A stretch of DNA of 14,090 nt. Origin: an uncultured Oscillospiraceae bacterium (lineage in GTDB: Bacteria; Bacillota; Clostridia; Oscillospirales; Ruminococcaceae). The stretch lies in assembly GCA_910587465.1 (NCBI GenBank), contig CAJUMS010000069.1:1-14090 (forward strand). Direction: 5' to 3'. This document shows positions 1-6,954 of the stretch, one piece after another. The notes beneath the pieces were generated by a model. That model saw nothing but the letters and a program-made list of their open reading frames with translations, was not told where the DNA came from and did not search any database. The position numbers and the translations under genes were made by a program. Each line of letters opens with the position of its first letter. Position 1 is the first letter of the stretch.

Positions 1-144
1 CAGGATCGGGATCAGGAGTAGGCTCAGGATCGGGATCAGGAGTAGGCTCAGGATCAGGATCGGGAGTAGGCTCAGGATCGGGATCGGGAGTAGGCTCGGG
101 ATCTGGATCGGGAGTAGGCTCAGGATCAGGATCGGGAGTAGGCT
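1..144 (-). repeat. 24-bp tandem repeat coding for a DPDPEPTP stalk
   Basis: Six head-to-tail copies of a 24-bp unit begin at positions 1, 25, 49, 73, 97 and 121. The first two are identical; the rest differ by one to a few bases, mostly at the third positions of Pro codons. The array ends at 144, and because position 1 falls exactly on a unit boundary it almost certainly continues past the left edge. On the minus strand each unit encodes eight residues, a register of DPDPEPTP, inside the adhesin gene. Alternating Pro with Asp/Glu gives an extended, stiff, acidic chain, as in cell-wall-spanning linkers of Gram-positive surface proteins. There are no spacers, so this is not a CRISPR array. Confidence 0.95.
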
Positions 145-1654
145 CATCGGGCTCATCGCCGTCGCCATCTCCGCCATTGTCTACAACGGGCGGTACCTCG
201 GGATCCTTATCGTCATCACTATCAGCATCGCCGTCTTCTACGTCACCCGTATCAGAATCGGTATCATCCTCACCACCGGGCTCATCGGGCTCGGGCGTAG
301 GATCAGTCTCTTCTTCTCCGCCGGGAACTCTGTTAGCACCATTGTTATCGACATCATCATCGGCATCGCTGTCAGTGTCGGTATCGGTATCCGCGTCCGC
401 ATCACCTTCATCAGCATCGCTGTCAGTATCTGCGTCACCCTCGGTTTCGTCACCGTCATCGGGTATCTCGGGATTTTCCTCAACATCCTTATTCTCGTCG
501 TCCTCGTCCTTTTCCTCAACATCGTCAGCGTCGCTGTCGGCATTGGTGACCTGGTGTATCTCGGATCCCATAGTTACAGTATTGGCAACAACAGATCCGC
601 TGAGTACGCCGCCATTGCTGAAACTAGCATACGGAGCAATAAAATTGCCCGCGTTCATATTAGTAGTAATATCTCCGGTGTAGGTGCCGAAGTTAAAGGT
701 AACATTAGCGCCGGAACGCAGCCAATCCTCGTGTGTAACATTGCCGAAATCGACAGACTTGGTATTCTCGTCCGTAACCACGTTAATAATAACTTTCACG
801 CCGTTATTATTTACAAGCAAGCTGTTAAGGTTTTCGGTATCGGCAGTCAGGTCATCCGCATTAATGTTTATGACCATAGTCTGACCGGGCTTTACGTCAC
901 CGCAGGAAATAGCAAGCAGTGCGTCACTGAGCGCAGAACCCTCCTCGTCCTTGGAGAAGTTCTTATCGCTGATAAGCTCCTGCCCCTTTGCGGCAATATT
1001 ATCCAGAACATTGGTGATATTGGAATATGTATCAGCCTCGGTAGCCTTGCGAAGTTTTACCTTATCGGTCTTGCCGCCGCACTCGATCCTGTACTCGACG
1101 CCGCCAACCTTGAAACACAGACCGTGCCCGTTGTCGTAGGTATCGGGAGTAAAATCGAAACCGAGAACCAGTTCATATTCAGTATCACCGTAGATATCAA
1201 GCTTAATAGTCGTGGAATCGGGAACATTACCCAGATAGCAGGTATACACTCCATTGCCGTTTGTCCCTTTCTGCGCAACATTGCTGTTAAACACGTCGAG
1301 AACATTGACACTATCGGCAGCTACGTTTCCTTCCACATGGAAAGTGTTGAGCGTTTTGCCGTAAACGGCGTAATCGCGGACGTCATGCAGCTCCTTAGTG
1401 AAATTATGAGCTGTGTGCGCACGATCTGTCGCGACAAAAACGTTCGAACCGACTTTTTGATATGCCGGATTTGCACCGATATCCTTTTGTGTGCTATCGG
1501 TGGTCTGATTGTCAAAATCATCATTGGGAACTGTCGTAGCCGAAGCAGCAAGCGACGCGGCGCGAGAGCTCAAAACGGTGACTGCGAAAGCGAACATAAA
1601 GGCAACCTTGCCCTTGTTCGGCTTTCTTTTCTTTTTCCCGTCATTCTCTGCCAT
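1..1654 (-). CDS. Secreted adhesin-like protein with choice-of-anchor-A-like domain and acidic Pro/Asp stalk (3' end beyond window)
   Basis: The frame is open from ATG at 1654-1652 to the left edge (551 codons, no stop), so the C-terminus is missing. The start is set by GGGGGTGA at 1661-1668, six nt upstream. Residues 1-39 look like a signal peptide: a Lys/Arg-rich n-region, a hydrophobic core at about 17-28, and a possible cleavage after ASA at 37-39. Residues about 68-370 resemble the choice-of-anchor-A / ice-binding-like adhesive beta-solenoid family, with FHVEGNVAAD near 105 and FIAPYASFSNGGVLSGSVVA (338-357) followed by EIHQV. Residues about 371-500 are extremely Asp/Glu-rich, with DTDSDADE-type runs that could bind calcium. 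From 501 there are DPDPEPTP repeats. In this family the C-terminal wall anchor varies; here it is not visible. The gene has its own promoter, separate from the pilus-like operon upstream. The family call is from motif memory; surface location is a firm inference. Confidence 0.82.
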   Translation of the reverse strand, partial: MAENDGKKKRKPNKGKVAFMFAFAVTVLSSRAASLAASATTVPNDDFDNQTTDSTQKDIGANPAYQKVGSNVFVATDRAHTAHNFTKELHDVRDYAVYGKTLNTFHVEGNVAADSVNVLDVFNSNVAQKGTNGNGVYTCYLGNVPDSTTIKLDIYGDTEYELVLGFDFTPDTYDNGHGLCFKVGGVEYRIECGGKTDKVKLRKATEADTYSNITNVLDNIAAKGQELISDKNFSKDEEGSALSDALLAISCGDVKPGQTMVININADDLTADTENLNSLLVNNNGVKVIINVVTDENTKSVDFGNVTHEDWLRSGANVTFNFGTYTGDITTNMNAGNFIAPYASFSNGGVLSGSVVANTVTMGSEIHQVTNADSDADDVEEKDEDDENKDVEENPEIPDDGDETEGDADTDSDADEGDADADTDTDTDSDADDDVDNNGANRVPGGEEETDPTPEPDEPGGEDDTDSDTGDVEDGDADSDDDKDPEVPPVVDNGGDGDGDEPDEPTPDPDPEPTPDPDPEPTPDPDPEPTPDPDPEPTPDPDPEPTPDPDP

Positions 1655-1660
1655 AAATAG

Positions 1661-1668
1661 TCACCCCC
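1661..1668 (-). promoter_or_regulatory. Ribosome binding site of the adhesin gene
   Basis: The minus strand reads GGGGGTGA, six nt before the ATG at 1654. It matches much of the anti-Shine-Dalgarno target (GGAGGTGA) and fixes the start, since no other in-frame start nearby has such a site. Confidence 0.75.
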
Positions 1669-1732
1669 GTATATCGAGTTGGGATATGCATCAACGCAGA
1701 GATATAGATACACTACCCCATATTCTAACATT

Positions 1733-1761
1733 ATTATAACACACCTTTTCGGTAATGTCAA
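1733..1761 (-). promoter_or_regulatory. Consensus sigma-A/sigma-70 promoter of the adhesin gene
   Basis: On the minus strand a perfect -35 box TTGACA (1756-1761) and a perfect -10 box TATAAT (1733-1738) are separated by the optimal 17 bp. The region just upstream (1762-1800) is A/T-rich and could act as an UP element. Transcription should start near 1726, giving a leader of about 70 nt before the ATG at 1654. The promoter sits in the 158-nt gap after the PilT-like gene, so the adhesin can be transcribed independently of the upstream operon. Confidence 0.92.
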
Positions 1762-1812
1762 GCATTTTGTAAAAATTCTTCAAAAAGATTTTGTAGAAAA
1801 CGCAGAAAGTTT

Positions 1813-2865
1813 TCAACCGATACGCTTTTGCATCATTTCGGGATTATATGCAAAGTTTACAGCCGTTTCCGCAGTGATCGTTCCGTCCTTGTACATCTTT
1901 AGTATGCAGCTGTCCATAGTCTGCATTCCGGGCGCGGATTGCAGAATTGTGTCGATCTGGTGCGTTTTCTCATCGCGGATAAGCGTGCGTATTGCGCTGT
2001 TCATCGTCATTATTTCGAACGCGGGAACGAGCCGCCCGTCCACCGTCGGTAGCAGCTGCTGCGATACTACCGCGCTCAGCACCATTGAGAGCTGAATACG
2101 TATCTGATGCTGCTGATTTATCGGGAAAACGTCGATAATACGGTCGATAGTATTTGCCGCGCCGAGCGTGTGGAGCGTAGACAGCACGAGCTGACCCGTC
2201 TCCGCCGCAGTCATCGCAACGCTTATCGTCTCGTAATCGCGCATCTCTCCGAGCAGTATAACGTCGGGCGATTGGCGGAGCGCCGCACGAAGAGCATCAA
2301 TGTAGCTCTCGGTATCGATATTGATCTCGCGCTGGCTGATAATGCACTTGCCGTGCTTGTGAAGGAACTCTATAGGGTCCTCTATTGTAATTATATGCCC
2401 GGAACGCTCATTGTTGATCTTGTCGATAATGCACGAAAGCGTGGTCGATTTGCCTATTCCCGCCGGACCGGTAACGAGCACAATCCCGCTCTTCCCCTTT
2501 GACAGCTTCATGACCGCCTCGGGAATTCCCAGCGTCTCCGCATCGGGCAGGACGAATGGCACATATCGTAGCACCGCCGCGAACGAGCCGCGCTGCTTGT
2601 AGACATTCGCGCGGAAACGTCCCATTCCCTTCACCGAAACGGAAAAGTCCATTTCCTTGTCGGGCATTTCGTCCTCGGCGAAGTTGAAGTCCGCCATCTT
2701 GTAAATGTCATTCACCAAGCGCCTTGTCTCCACAGGCTGCATGGGCGTGTCGTCAATTTTGAACACTTTTCCTTTAGCCTTATAGCTCACCGCCGCGCCC
2801 GAGATTATGAATATATCTGAGGCGGAATTGTCCACCGCCGTTTTCAGAATTTCCTGTAATTCCAT
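1813..2865 (-). CDS. pilT: PilT-type hexameric secretion/pilus ATPase
   Basis: This 350-residue cytoplasmic ATPase of the secretion-ATPase superfamily has the usual PilT length. Visible motifs are Walker A GPAGIGKST (133-141), the Asp box ITIEDPIEF (159-167), Walker B DVILLGEMRD (201-210), a His-box region with STLHTLGAANTIDRI (229-243), and the PilT-typical C-terminal AIRTLIRDEK (291-300). The N-terminal ASD motif lacks the usual following His (ASDIF). ATG at 2865 is preferred over an in-frame start 12 codons upstream because AGGAGG lies six nt before it. It is the last gene of the pilus-like run. In classical systems PilT drives pilus retraction; no PilB-type extension ATPase is in the window, so this protein might power assembly, as the short ATPase ComGA does in Bacillus. 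That role is speculative; the family call is strong. Confidence 0.93.
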   Translation of the reverse strand: MELQEILKTAVDNSASDIFIISGAAVSYKAKGKVFKIDDTPMQPVETRRLVNDIYKMADFNFAEDEMPDKEMDFSVSVKGMGRFRANVYKQRGSFAAVLRYVPFVLPDAETLGIPEAVMKLSKGKSGIVLVTGPAGIGKSTTLSCIIDKINNERSGHIITIEDPIEFLHKHGKCIISQREINIDTESYIDALRAALRQSPDVILLGEMRDYETISVAMTAAETGQLVLSTLHTLGAANTIDRIIDVFPINQQHQIRIQLSMVLSAVVSQQLLPTVDGRLVPAFEIMTMNSAIRTLIRDEKTHQIDTILQSAPGMQTMDSCILKMYKDGTITAETAVNFAYNPEMMQKRIG

Positions 2866-2871
2866 AATTTT

Positions 2872-2877
2872 CCTCCT
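2872..2877 (-). promoter_or_regulatory. Ribosome binding site of the PilT-like gene, overlapping the upstream stop codon
   Basis: AGGAGG on the minus strand lies six nt from the ATG at 2865. Its first two bases are the last two of the TAG stop (2876-2878) of the preceding gene, so ribosomes ending that gene uncover or pass directly over this site. This points to translational coupling. Confidence 0.85.
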
Positions 2878-3355
2878 AAAAGCTGCCGTCCCATACTCCA
2901 AGATGACTGTCCGAGCTATCCTCGGATATAGTTCCGGTCTGCCAACGCATTATTTCACAATCCCCATCGCTCGTGAAACCAACCTCAACGGAGAGCTCCT
3001 GTCTGTCGTTTATCTTCTCAGTCCAGATCACCGAAAAGCCGCCCGCTATACGGCTGAGTGAAACACCATCAATCTGTTCGGAAACAGCAGACTCAAACTC
3101 ATCCTCGAAAAATCCCGTCTCCGCGGCGATCATCGCAATCTCGTCAAGCTGTGCGAGCTTTGACTTTGCCGCGCTGTCGGCGGCGTAGTATTGTTTGAGA
3201 TAGTCTCCGCTGCGCTCGTTAAAGCCGTCGCTTGAGCTCGCCGCGCTAAAACTCAGCACCGCGAATATCGTCAGACATATCACCGCAAAGATTATCATTA
3301 CCGAAACGTATCCGACGCCAAGCCCGGAAGTATTCAGTCTGTCCTTTTTATTCAT
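2876..3355 (-). CDS. Small single-pass membrane protein, divergent PilX/GspK-like minor pilin candidate
   Basis: The protein has 159 residues if it starts at ATG 3355, which has GAGGTG upstream; an in-frame start 18 codons earlier lacks that support and would lie inside the preceding gene. A short polar N-terminus (1-11) is followed by one hydrophobic segment (about 12-38) and an extracellular part. Immediately after the membrane segment, DYLKQYYAADSAAKSKLAQL (51-70) recalls the FYAAEAG region that follows the N-terminal helix of PilX-type minor pilins. No class III prepilin cleavage site (G followed by FxxxE) is visible. It overlaps the preceding gene by 8 nt and ends 10 nt before the ATPase start. 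Its role as a pilus-tip or pseudopilus component comes from context and topology only. Confidence 0.72.
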   Translation of the reverse strand: MNKKDRLNTSGLGVGYVSVMIIFAVICLTIFAVLSFSAASSSDGFNERSGDYLKQYYAADSAAKSKLAQLDEIAMIAAETGFFEDEFESAVSEQIDGVSLSRIAGGFSVIWTEKINDRQELSVEVGFTSDGDCEIMRWQTGTISEDSSDSHLGVWDGSF

Positions 3356-3818
3356 CTGGCTCACCTCTGTTCCGTATATACGCCGAGCATTCCAGAGAAT
3401 ATATCTCATCCTCGTTCGCGGTGAATATCACAGTGAGATTTGAAAGCTCGCCAGCGTCCGTAAAAACACGACTTTCATGCGCTCTCAAATAGACACTGCC
3501 GTTTTCAATGGATAATGTAGCCTCTCCGATATTGCTGTCCGCTGCCGCGGGCTTCTCGACAACGAGATCGTCACCAAAAACAAGCTCCGCGGCCATGTTG
3601 AAGTCTCCGCTCTCGGAATACGCCTCCGCTATCGACTGCGCAAGGATTATCACCCTCTCGAGCCGCGCGCTCTGCTGCGACTTCATATCCGCCGTAGCGA
3701 ACACCTTGATGATGACCGCTCCCGAAACGCTGAAAAACAGCAGCGCGATTATTATCTCAGCAAAAAACAGATTTATCGGACGTCTTTTGCCGCCGCCAAA
3801 TGCTTTCAGTGCGCTCAC
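3348..3818 (-). CDS. Pseudopilin-like protein with a degenerate class III signal
   Basis: The 156-residue protein starts at GTG 3818, which overlaps the TGA of the upstream gene (GTGA). No in-frame ATG lies near, and a purine-rich GGAAAGG sits directly upstream, so translation probably depends on re-initiation. A basic leader (KRRPIN, 11-16) precedes LFFAEIIIALLFF. If cleavage occurred after Asn16, Glu21 would be the +5 glutamate characteristic of type IV pilins and the helix would follow at once. The normal residue before the cleavage site is Gly or Ala, so Asn is odd. The rest is a soluble domain with predicted strands (SNIGEATLSIENGSVYLRAH). This is the best pilin match of the four small genes. 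The exact start and any processing are uncertain. Confidence 0.76.
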   Translation of the reverse strand: MSALKAFGGGKRRPINLFFAEIIIALLFFSVSGAVIIKVFATADMKSQQSARLERVIILAQSIAEAYSESGDFNMAAELVFGDDLVVEKPAAADSNIGEATLSIENGSVYLRAHESRVFTDAGELSNLTVIFTANEDEIYSLECSAYIRNRGEPDE

Positions 3819-4264
3819 CCTTTCCGTATCAATGTCGAATTTTCGCCGCCGTTAAACACGACGGTTATCTTGTACAGGTTTCCAAGATCGGAGACCGTCA
3901 TTCCGTTCAGCTCAAATATCCTGTCGCCGCCCGAAAATCCGATATCCGTATCGGACATGACCGTCTTTTCGTACAGCCCGTTATCGCCGAAGTAGATAAC
4001 GTCGAATATGCCGTCCGAGCGTAGCACAATACCGCTCCCCTGCCCGACAAGCTCCGCGCTGTCGCAGCTTTTGAGCTTGTTGGAGATGTACCGCAGCGAC
4101 GCGGACGAGCCGAAGGTCTTGTCAAAATTCGAGCTTATGCGGCTATATGTTCCCGCCGCGACGGCTATTATCATAAGCAGGCACCCCGCGAACATCAAAA
4201 ACAACAGCATACTGCCAATCGTGCTCACCGTGTCGCTTAACGTTTTGTTCCGATACTTTTTCAT
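3815..4264 (-). CDS. Single-pass pseudopilin-like protein, possibly DUF4860-type
   Basis: The 149-residue protein begins at ATG 4264, overlapping the TGA of the upstream gene (ATGA). A basic start (MKKYRNK) leads to a hydrophobic segment at about 14-38. The following helix-like stretch SSASLRYISNKLKSCDSAEL (53-72) resembles the part of GspJ/ComGF-type minor pseudopilins just after the membrane helix, and a beta-rich C-terminal half follows (IVLRSDGIFDVIYFGDNGLY, 79-98). There is no class III cleavage motif. The architecture recalls DUF4860 proteins of clostridial pilus-like loci, but that match is from memory and unverified. The overlaps on both sides put it in the same translation unit as its neighbours. 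Confidence 0.72.
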   Translation of the reverse strand: MKKYRNKTLSDTVSTIGSMLLFLMFAGCLLMIIAVAAGTYSRISSNFDKTFGSSASLRYISNKLKSCDSAELVGQGSGIVLRSDGIFDVIYFGDNGLYEKTVMSDTDIGFSGGDRIFELNGMTVSDLGNLYKITVVFNGGENSTLIRKG

Positions 4265-4584
4265 TCCGCAGTCCGCCTTTCCAGAACGCTGACAGTCGGA
4301 CGGATATTGTCCGCAAAGCGGTCGTAATAGACTATGTACTTGTCCTTGTCGTAAATCAGTCCGTAGTTTTCGGCGAGATAGTCCACGCTCTCGGGGTACG
4401 CGCCCTCAATAGCGTAGCACATTGTAACGCCGTTCTCGATTGTTGACTTCACCGCCGCAAGCTCGCGCTCCTTAGTCGAGCTGTCCGCGTTGTTCACGGC
4501 TATGAGAAACCACGCCAGCATAACGGCAAACAGCAGCATCGGGATAATATACGTCAGCGCCCTCCGAATATATGATCGTTTCAT
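4261..4584 (-). CDS. Small single-pass pilin-like protein
   Basis: The 107-residue protein has a basic N-terminus (MKRSYIRR), one hydrophobic segment (about 12-30) and a small globular domain. The segment CYAIEGAYPESVDYL (56-70) matches the pattern seen in GspG-type and type IV pilins, where a long helix ends in Y...G.YP before the first loop. It lacks the G|FxxxE processing site, so as written it would stay in the membrane as a bitopic protein. The start at ATG 4584 has GGAGGG upstream, 13 nt after the PilC-like stop. The stop overlaps the next start (ATGA). In comG- and gsp-type operons the gene after the platform protein is often the major (pseudo)pilin, which makes this a candidate for that role, though its sequence is far from canonical. 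Confidence 0.73.
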   Translation of the reverse strand: MKRSYIRRALTYIIPMLLFAVMLAWFLIAVNNADSSTKERELAAVKSTIENGVTMCYAIEGAYPESVDYLAENYGLIYDKDKYIVYYDRFADNIRPTVSVLERRTAE

Positions 4585-4597
4585 ATTCTGCCCTCCG

Positions 4598-5644
4598 TCA
4601 GCCGAGCACGGACATAATGTTCATAAGCGGTATCATTACCGTCATAAGTATCGCGCCTATGACCGTAGTCAGCACTATCACTATCGCGGGCTCGATAAAC
4701 GCCACTATTCCCGAAGCCGCGTCCATTGCTGCGTCGCCACAGCGCTCCGCGAGCTTTTTCCAAGCCTTGTCGAACGAACCCGAGTTGTACGCTATTTTCA
4801 GCGAACGCGCGTGCATCGCGGGAAAAATACCCGCCACCGAAATAACGTCCGCGAAATACTCGCCCGCCAATACCTTTTCGCGGCAGTCGAGGAGCTTATG
4901 CGACAGCGTTTTGTCGTCAATAAGCATTGCCGCGTTTTCAAGAGCCTCGTCGGGAGCGATACCCGAAGTCACCATCATGCTGATAGCACCGGATATCTTC
5001 GAAAGAGCGAACTTCCGCGACATTCTCCTTGTCGGCGGAAATACCGCGACAAAATTCGCCAGTGCGCTCTTTACCGATGGGATTCTCGACAGCTGCGCCA
5101 CCGCGACGGATATCACGATTATCGCTAGCAGTACGATAAGCAGCGCCGTGCCCACTCCATAAGCAAGATCGACCGTATCCTTTACGGTCTCGGAGACCGT
5201 GCTGTCAAACTGCGAGAATATCTCGCCGAACATCGGGATAACAACCACTATCAGCACCACGATGACCGCGGTCATCATCACCAGCAGCATAAGCGGGTGA
5301 AGCACCGCCGAGCGCACCGTGCGGTTGAGCTCCGCGCGATCCTCGTAATATTCGGCGAGCCCGACGAGAACGCTCTCGAGACGACCCGTCATCTCGCCTA
5401 TCTTCACCATTTTCACGGCGTAATCGGGGAACACGCCGCTGCTCTTCATAGCCTGCGCCAAGGTCTCGTTTCTGTTAAGGTCGTCCAGAAGCGAGTCGCA
5501 GACCGATCTTATCCTTTTGTCGTCCAAGTCCTCGCAGAGTATCTCCAGCCCATCGCTGAGCTGCATGCCAGCGTTGAGCATAAGCGCAAGCTGCTCGCAG
5601 AAATACGAGGTCTCGTCGGGATTCAGTTTATGTGTCATAAGCAT
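4598..5644 (-). CDS. pilC: PilC/GspF-type inner-membrane platform protein
   Basis: This is the polytopic platform protein of type IV pilus / type II secretion systems, which couples the cytoplasmic ATPase to the growing pilus. The 348 residues hold two T2SSF repeats: the first around 14-140, with FCEQLALMLNAGMQLSDGLE (15-34) and the GE-T/S-G motif KIGEMTGRLE (81-90); the second around 215-345, with ISGAISMMVTSGIAPDEALE (217-236). Membrane segments are at about 117-138, 164-186 and 312-345, the usual three. The open frame extends 63 codons upstream, but that part overlaps the transglutaminase gene, and purine-rich GAAGAGAAAG precedes ATG 5644 (ATG 5638 is a close alternative). The length is slightly short for PilC and typical for ComGB-like proteins. 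Family assignment is strong. Confidence 0.92.
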   Translation of the reverse strand: MLMTHKLNPDETSYFCEQLALMLNAGMQLSDGLEILCEDLDDKRIRSVCDSLLDDLNRNETLAQAMKSSGVFPDYAVKMVKIGEMTGRLESVLVGLAEYYEDRAELNRTVRSAVLHPLMLLVMMTAVIVVLIVVVIPMFGEIFSQFDSTVSETVKDTVDLAYGVGTALLIVLLAIIVISVAVAQLSRIPSVKSALANFVAVFPPTRRMSRKFALSKISGAISMMVTSGIAPDEALENAAMLIDDKTLSHKLLDCREKVLAGEYFADVISVAGIFPAMHARSLKIAYNSGSFDKAWKKLAERCGDAAMDAASGIVAFIEPAIVIVLTTVIGAILMTVMIPLMNIMSVLG

Positions 5645-5661
5645 CTTCACTTTCTCTTCTT

Positions 5662-6954
5662 TTAATAATAGTACATCACGGCATAGTTCGCGCCGTTTGA
5701 GATGTACTCCGCTATCTGCGTCTTGTTCGTCGAGCTTGAATAGAACGTCGCGTCCACGATATTGTAGCCCGCGTTTTTCAGCATAAGCTCGGGAGTTATC
5801 CAGCCTGTTTCCTCGGTGTACACCTCGTTCCATGCGTGATAGATATCGGGCGAAGCGTTGCCGATAACCAGTCTTGTCGGCACGGACTGCGAGCGCAGCA
5901 TTGCCGCCATAAGCGAGGCGTAGTCAAAGCATATGCCCGTCCGTTTTGACAGCGTACTGTCCGGATCGGGAACATAACCCGTTGTGACCGTCGCCGCGAG
6001 GTTGTAGTCGTAGGAGATATTCTCAGATACCCACGTAAACACCGCGGCTATTTTGTCTATCGCCGAGGTCTTGCCCGCACACAGCTCCGCAGCCTTGTAC
6101 ACAGCGTTCGAGCTCTGCCCGTAGTTAATGTACCTGTTCGGACAGAGGAACGGCGACAGCTCACTGTTAAGAGACACGTCAAAGCTCGCCTGCGCGACCT
6201 GCGCGTATCTTCCCGTGCTCGGTATCTGCTCAAACAACGTCACCGTATACGAGCCGCTGCCGAACGAAAGCGGATAATACTCCGTTGCGCCGTTAGGGTC
6301 AACATCGTGATTATACTCCCCGCCGTTCGCGGAAATACGGAGTTTGACCTTTGCGCTGCTCCCCGTATACCGTGCGGAAACATACCCTTGTGAGGCGTTT
6401 GAATAATCGACGGCACCCGTCTGTCCCATTGCCGTCTGCGTTCCCGGAGATGTCGGAGTAATAACGTCTGGAATGACCACAACGGACGGCGGGTCGGGCT
6501 CGACAACGCTCGACGAGGACGAGCTTGATACGGGCGGCTCCTCAGAGGAGCTCGACGTACTTATCGGCTCGCTTGACGAGCTGCTCTCCTCCGAGGTCTC
6601 GGAGGTTTCGGTAGTCTCGGACGTCTCCGAAACAGGCTCGGAGGTGTCCGCCGATGTGCTGCTTTCCTCACTGTTCACATTTCCGGAGCTGTCGGTATCG
6701 CTCGAATTATCCGAAGCGACCGATGACTCGGAGGTATCGGGAACATGCGTATCGTCCGATGACACATCGGAAACCTGCGAGGTCTGTAAAGTGTCGGAGA
6801 TATCGGGCGGCGGAGGCTCAACAGTCACCGAAGACGGCGGTTCTCCGCTGCTGCTCACCTGCGGCTGACAGCCGCCGAACACTATCGGCAGCATAAGTAG
6901 CACGGCAAGCAACTTCAATTTATCCGGAGCTTTTCCGGATCGTTTGTAATTCAT
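5662..6954 (-). CDS. Ser/Glu-rich lipoprotein with C-terminal transglutaminase-like cysteine protease domain
   Basis: The 430-residue exported lipoprotein has a basic start, a hydrophobic core (about 14-26) and a lipobox ending FGGC, with Cys29 as the likely lipidated residue. Residues about 33-165 are a low-complexity Ser/Glu/Thr/Pro stalk. After a beta-rich region (about 185-262) comes a transglutaminase-like core with a visible catalytic triad: Cys342 in TGICFDYASL, His373 in YHAWNEVY and Asp401 in VDATFY. This superfamily includes peptidases and amidases as well as cross-linking enzymes, so the reaction cannot be named. The stalk would hold the enzyme away from the membrane, within or outside the wall. 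The gene sits 30 nt after the CapA-like gene and 17 nt before pilC, so envelope or pilus processing is a reasonable guess. The start at ATG 6954 has AAAGGA about nine nt upstream, inside a possible RNA hairpin. Confidence 0.88.
   Translation of the reverse strand: MNYKRSGKAPDKLKLLAVLLMLPIVFGGCQPQVSSSGEPPSSVTVEPPPPDISDTLQTSQVSDVSSDDTHVPDTSESSVASDNSSDTDSSGNVNSEESSTSADTSEPVSETSETTETSETSEESSSSSEPISTSSSSEEPPVSSSSSSSVVEPDPPSVVVIPDVITPTSPGTQTAMGQTGAVDYSNASQGYVSARYTGSSAKVKLRISANGGEYNHDVDPNGATEYYPLSFGSGSYTVTLFEQIPSTGRYAQVAQASFDVSLNSELSPFLCPNRYINYGQSSNAVYKAAELCAGKTSAIDKIAAVFTWVSENISYDYNLAATVTTGYVPDPDSTLSKRTGICFDYASLMAAMLRSQSVPTRLVIGNASPDIYHAWNEVYTEETGWITPELMLKNAGYNIVDATFYSSSTNKTQIAEYISNGANYAVMYYY

Noticed and set aside
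1..144. Regular 24-bp repeats as a CRISPR array
   Set aside because: Units are directly adjacent with no spacers, stay in frame, and encode a clear Pro/Asp/Glu protein stalk.
177..683. Ser-rich plus-strand open frame
   Set aside because: Its Ser/Ala low complexity is the reverse reading of the GAT/GAC (Asp) codons of the acidic adhesin region.
554..1660. Long plus-strand open frame of 368 codons opposite the adhesin gene
   Set aside because: The minus frame has a consensus promoter, a ribosome binding site, a signal peptide and recognisable domain motifs. The plus frame has no ribosome site and no family-like sequence, and it exists only because the minus codons avoid creating stops there.
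1772..1792. A/T-only hairpin after the PilT-like gene as an operon terminator
   Set aside because: The stem has almost no G/C, contains a bulge, and is not followed by a clean T-run. It is more likely part of the A/T-rich region upstream of the adhesin promoter.
2876..5644. A Bacillus-type comG competence operon
   Set aside because: The platform protein and small pilin-like genes recall comG, but the ATPase is at the 3' end rather than the 5' end, its motifs are PilT-like, and no ComGC-like major pilin with a normal cleavage site is present.
5645..5833. N-terminal extension of the PilC-like frame up to 5833
   Set aside because: It lies entirely inside the 3' end of the transglutaminase gene, has unrelated composition, and is not part of PilC homologues. 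The start at 5644 gives the normal family N-terminus.
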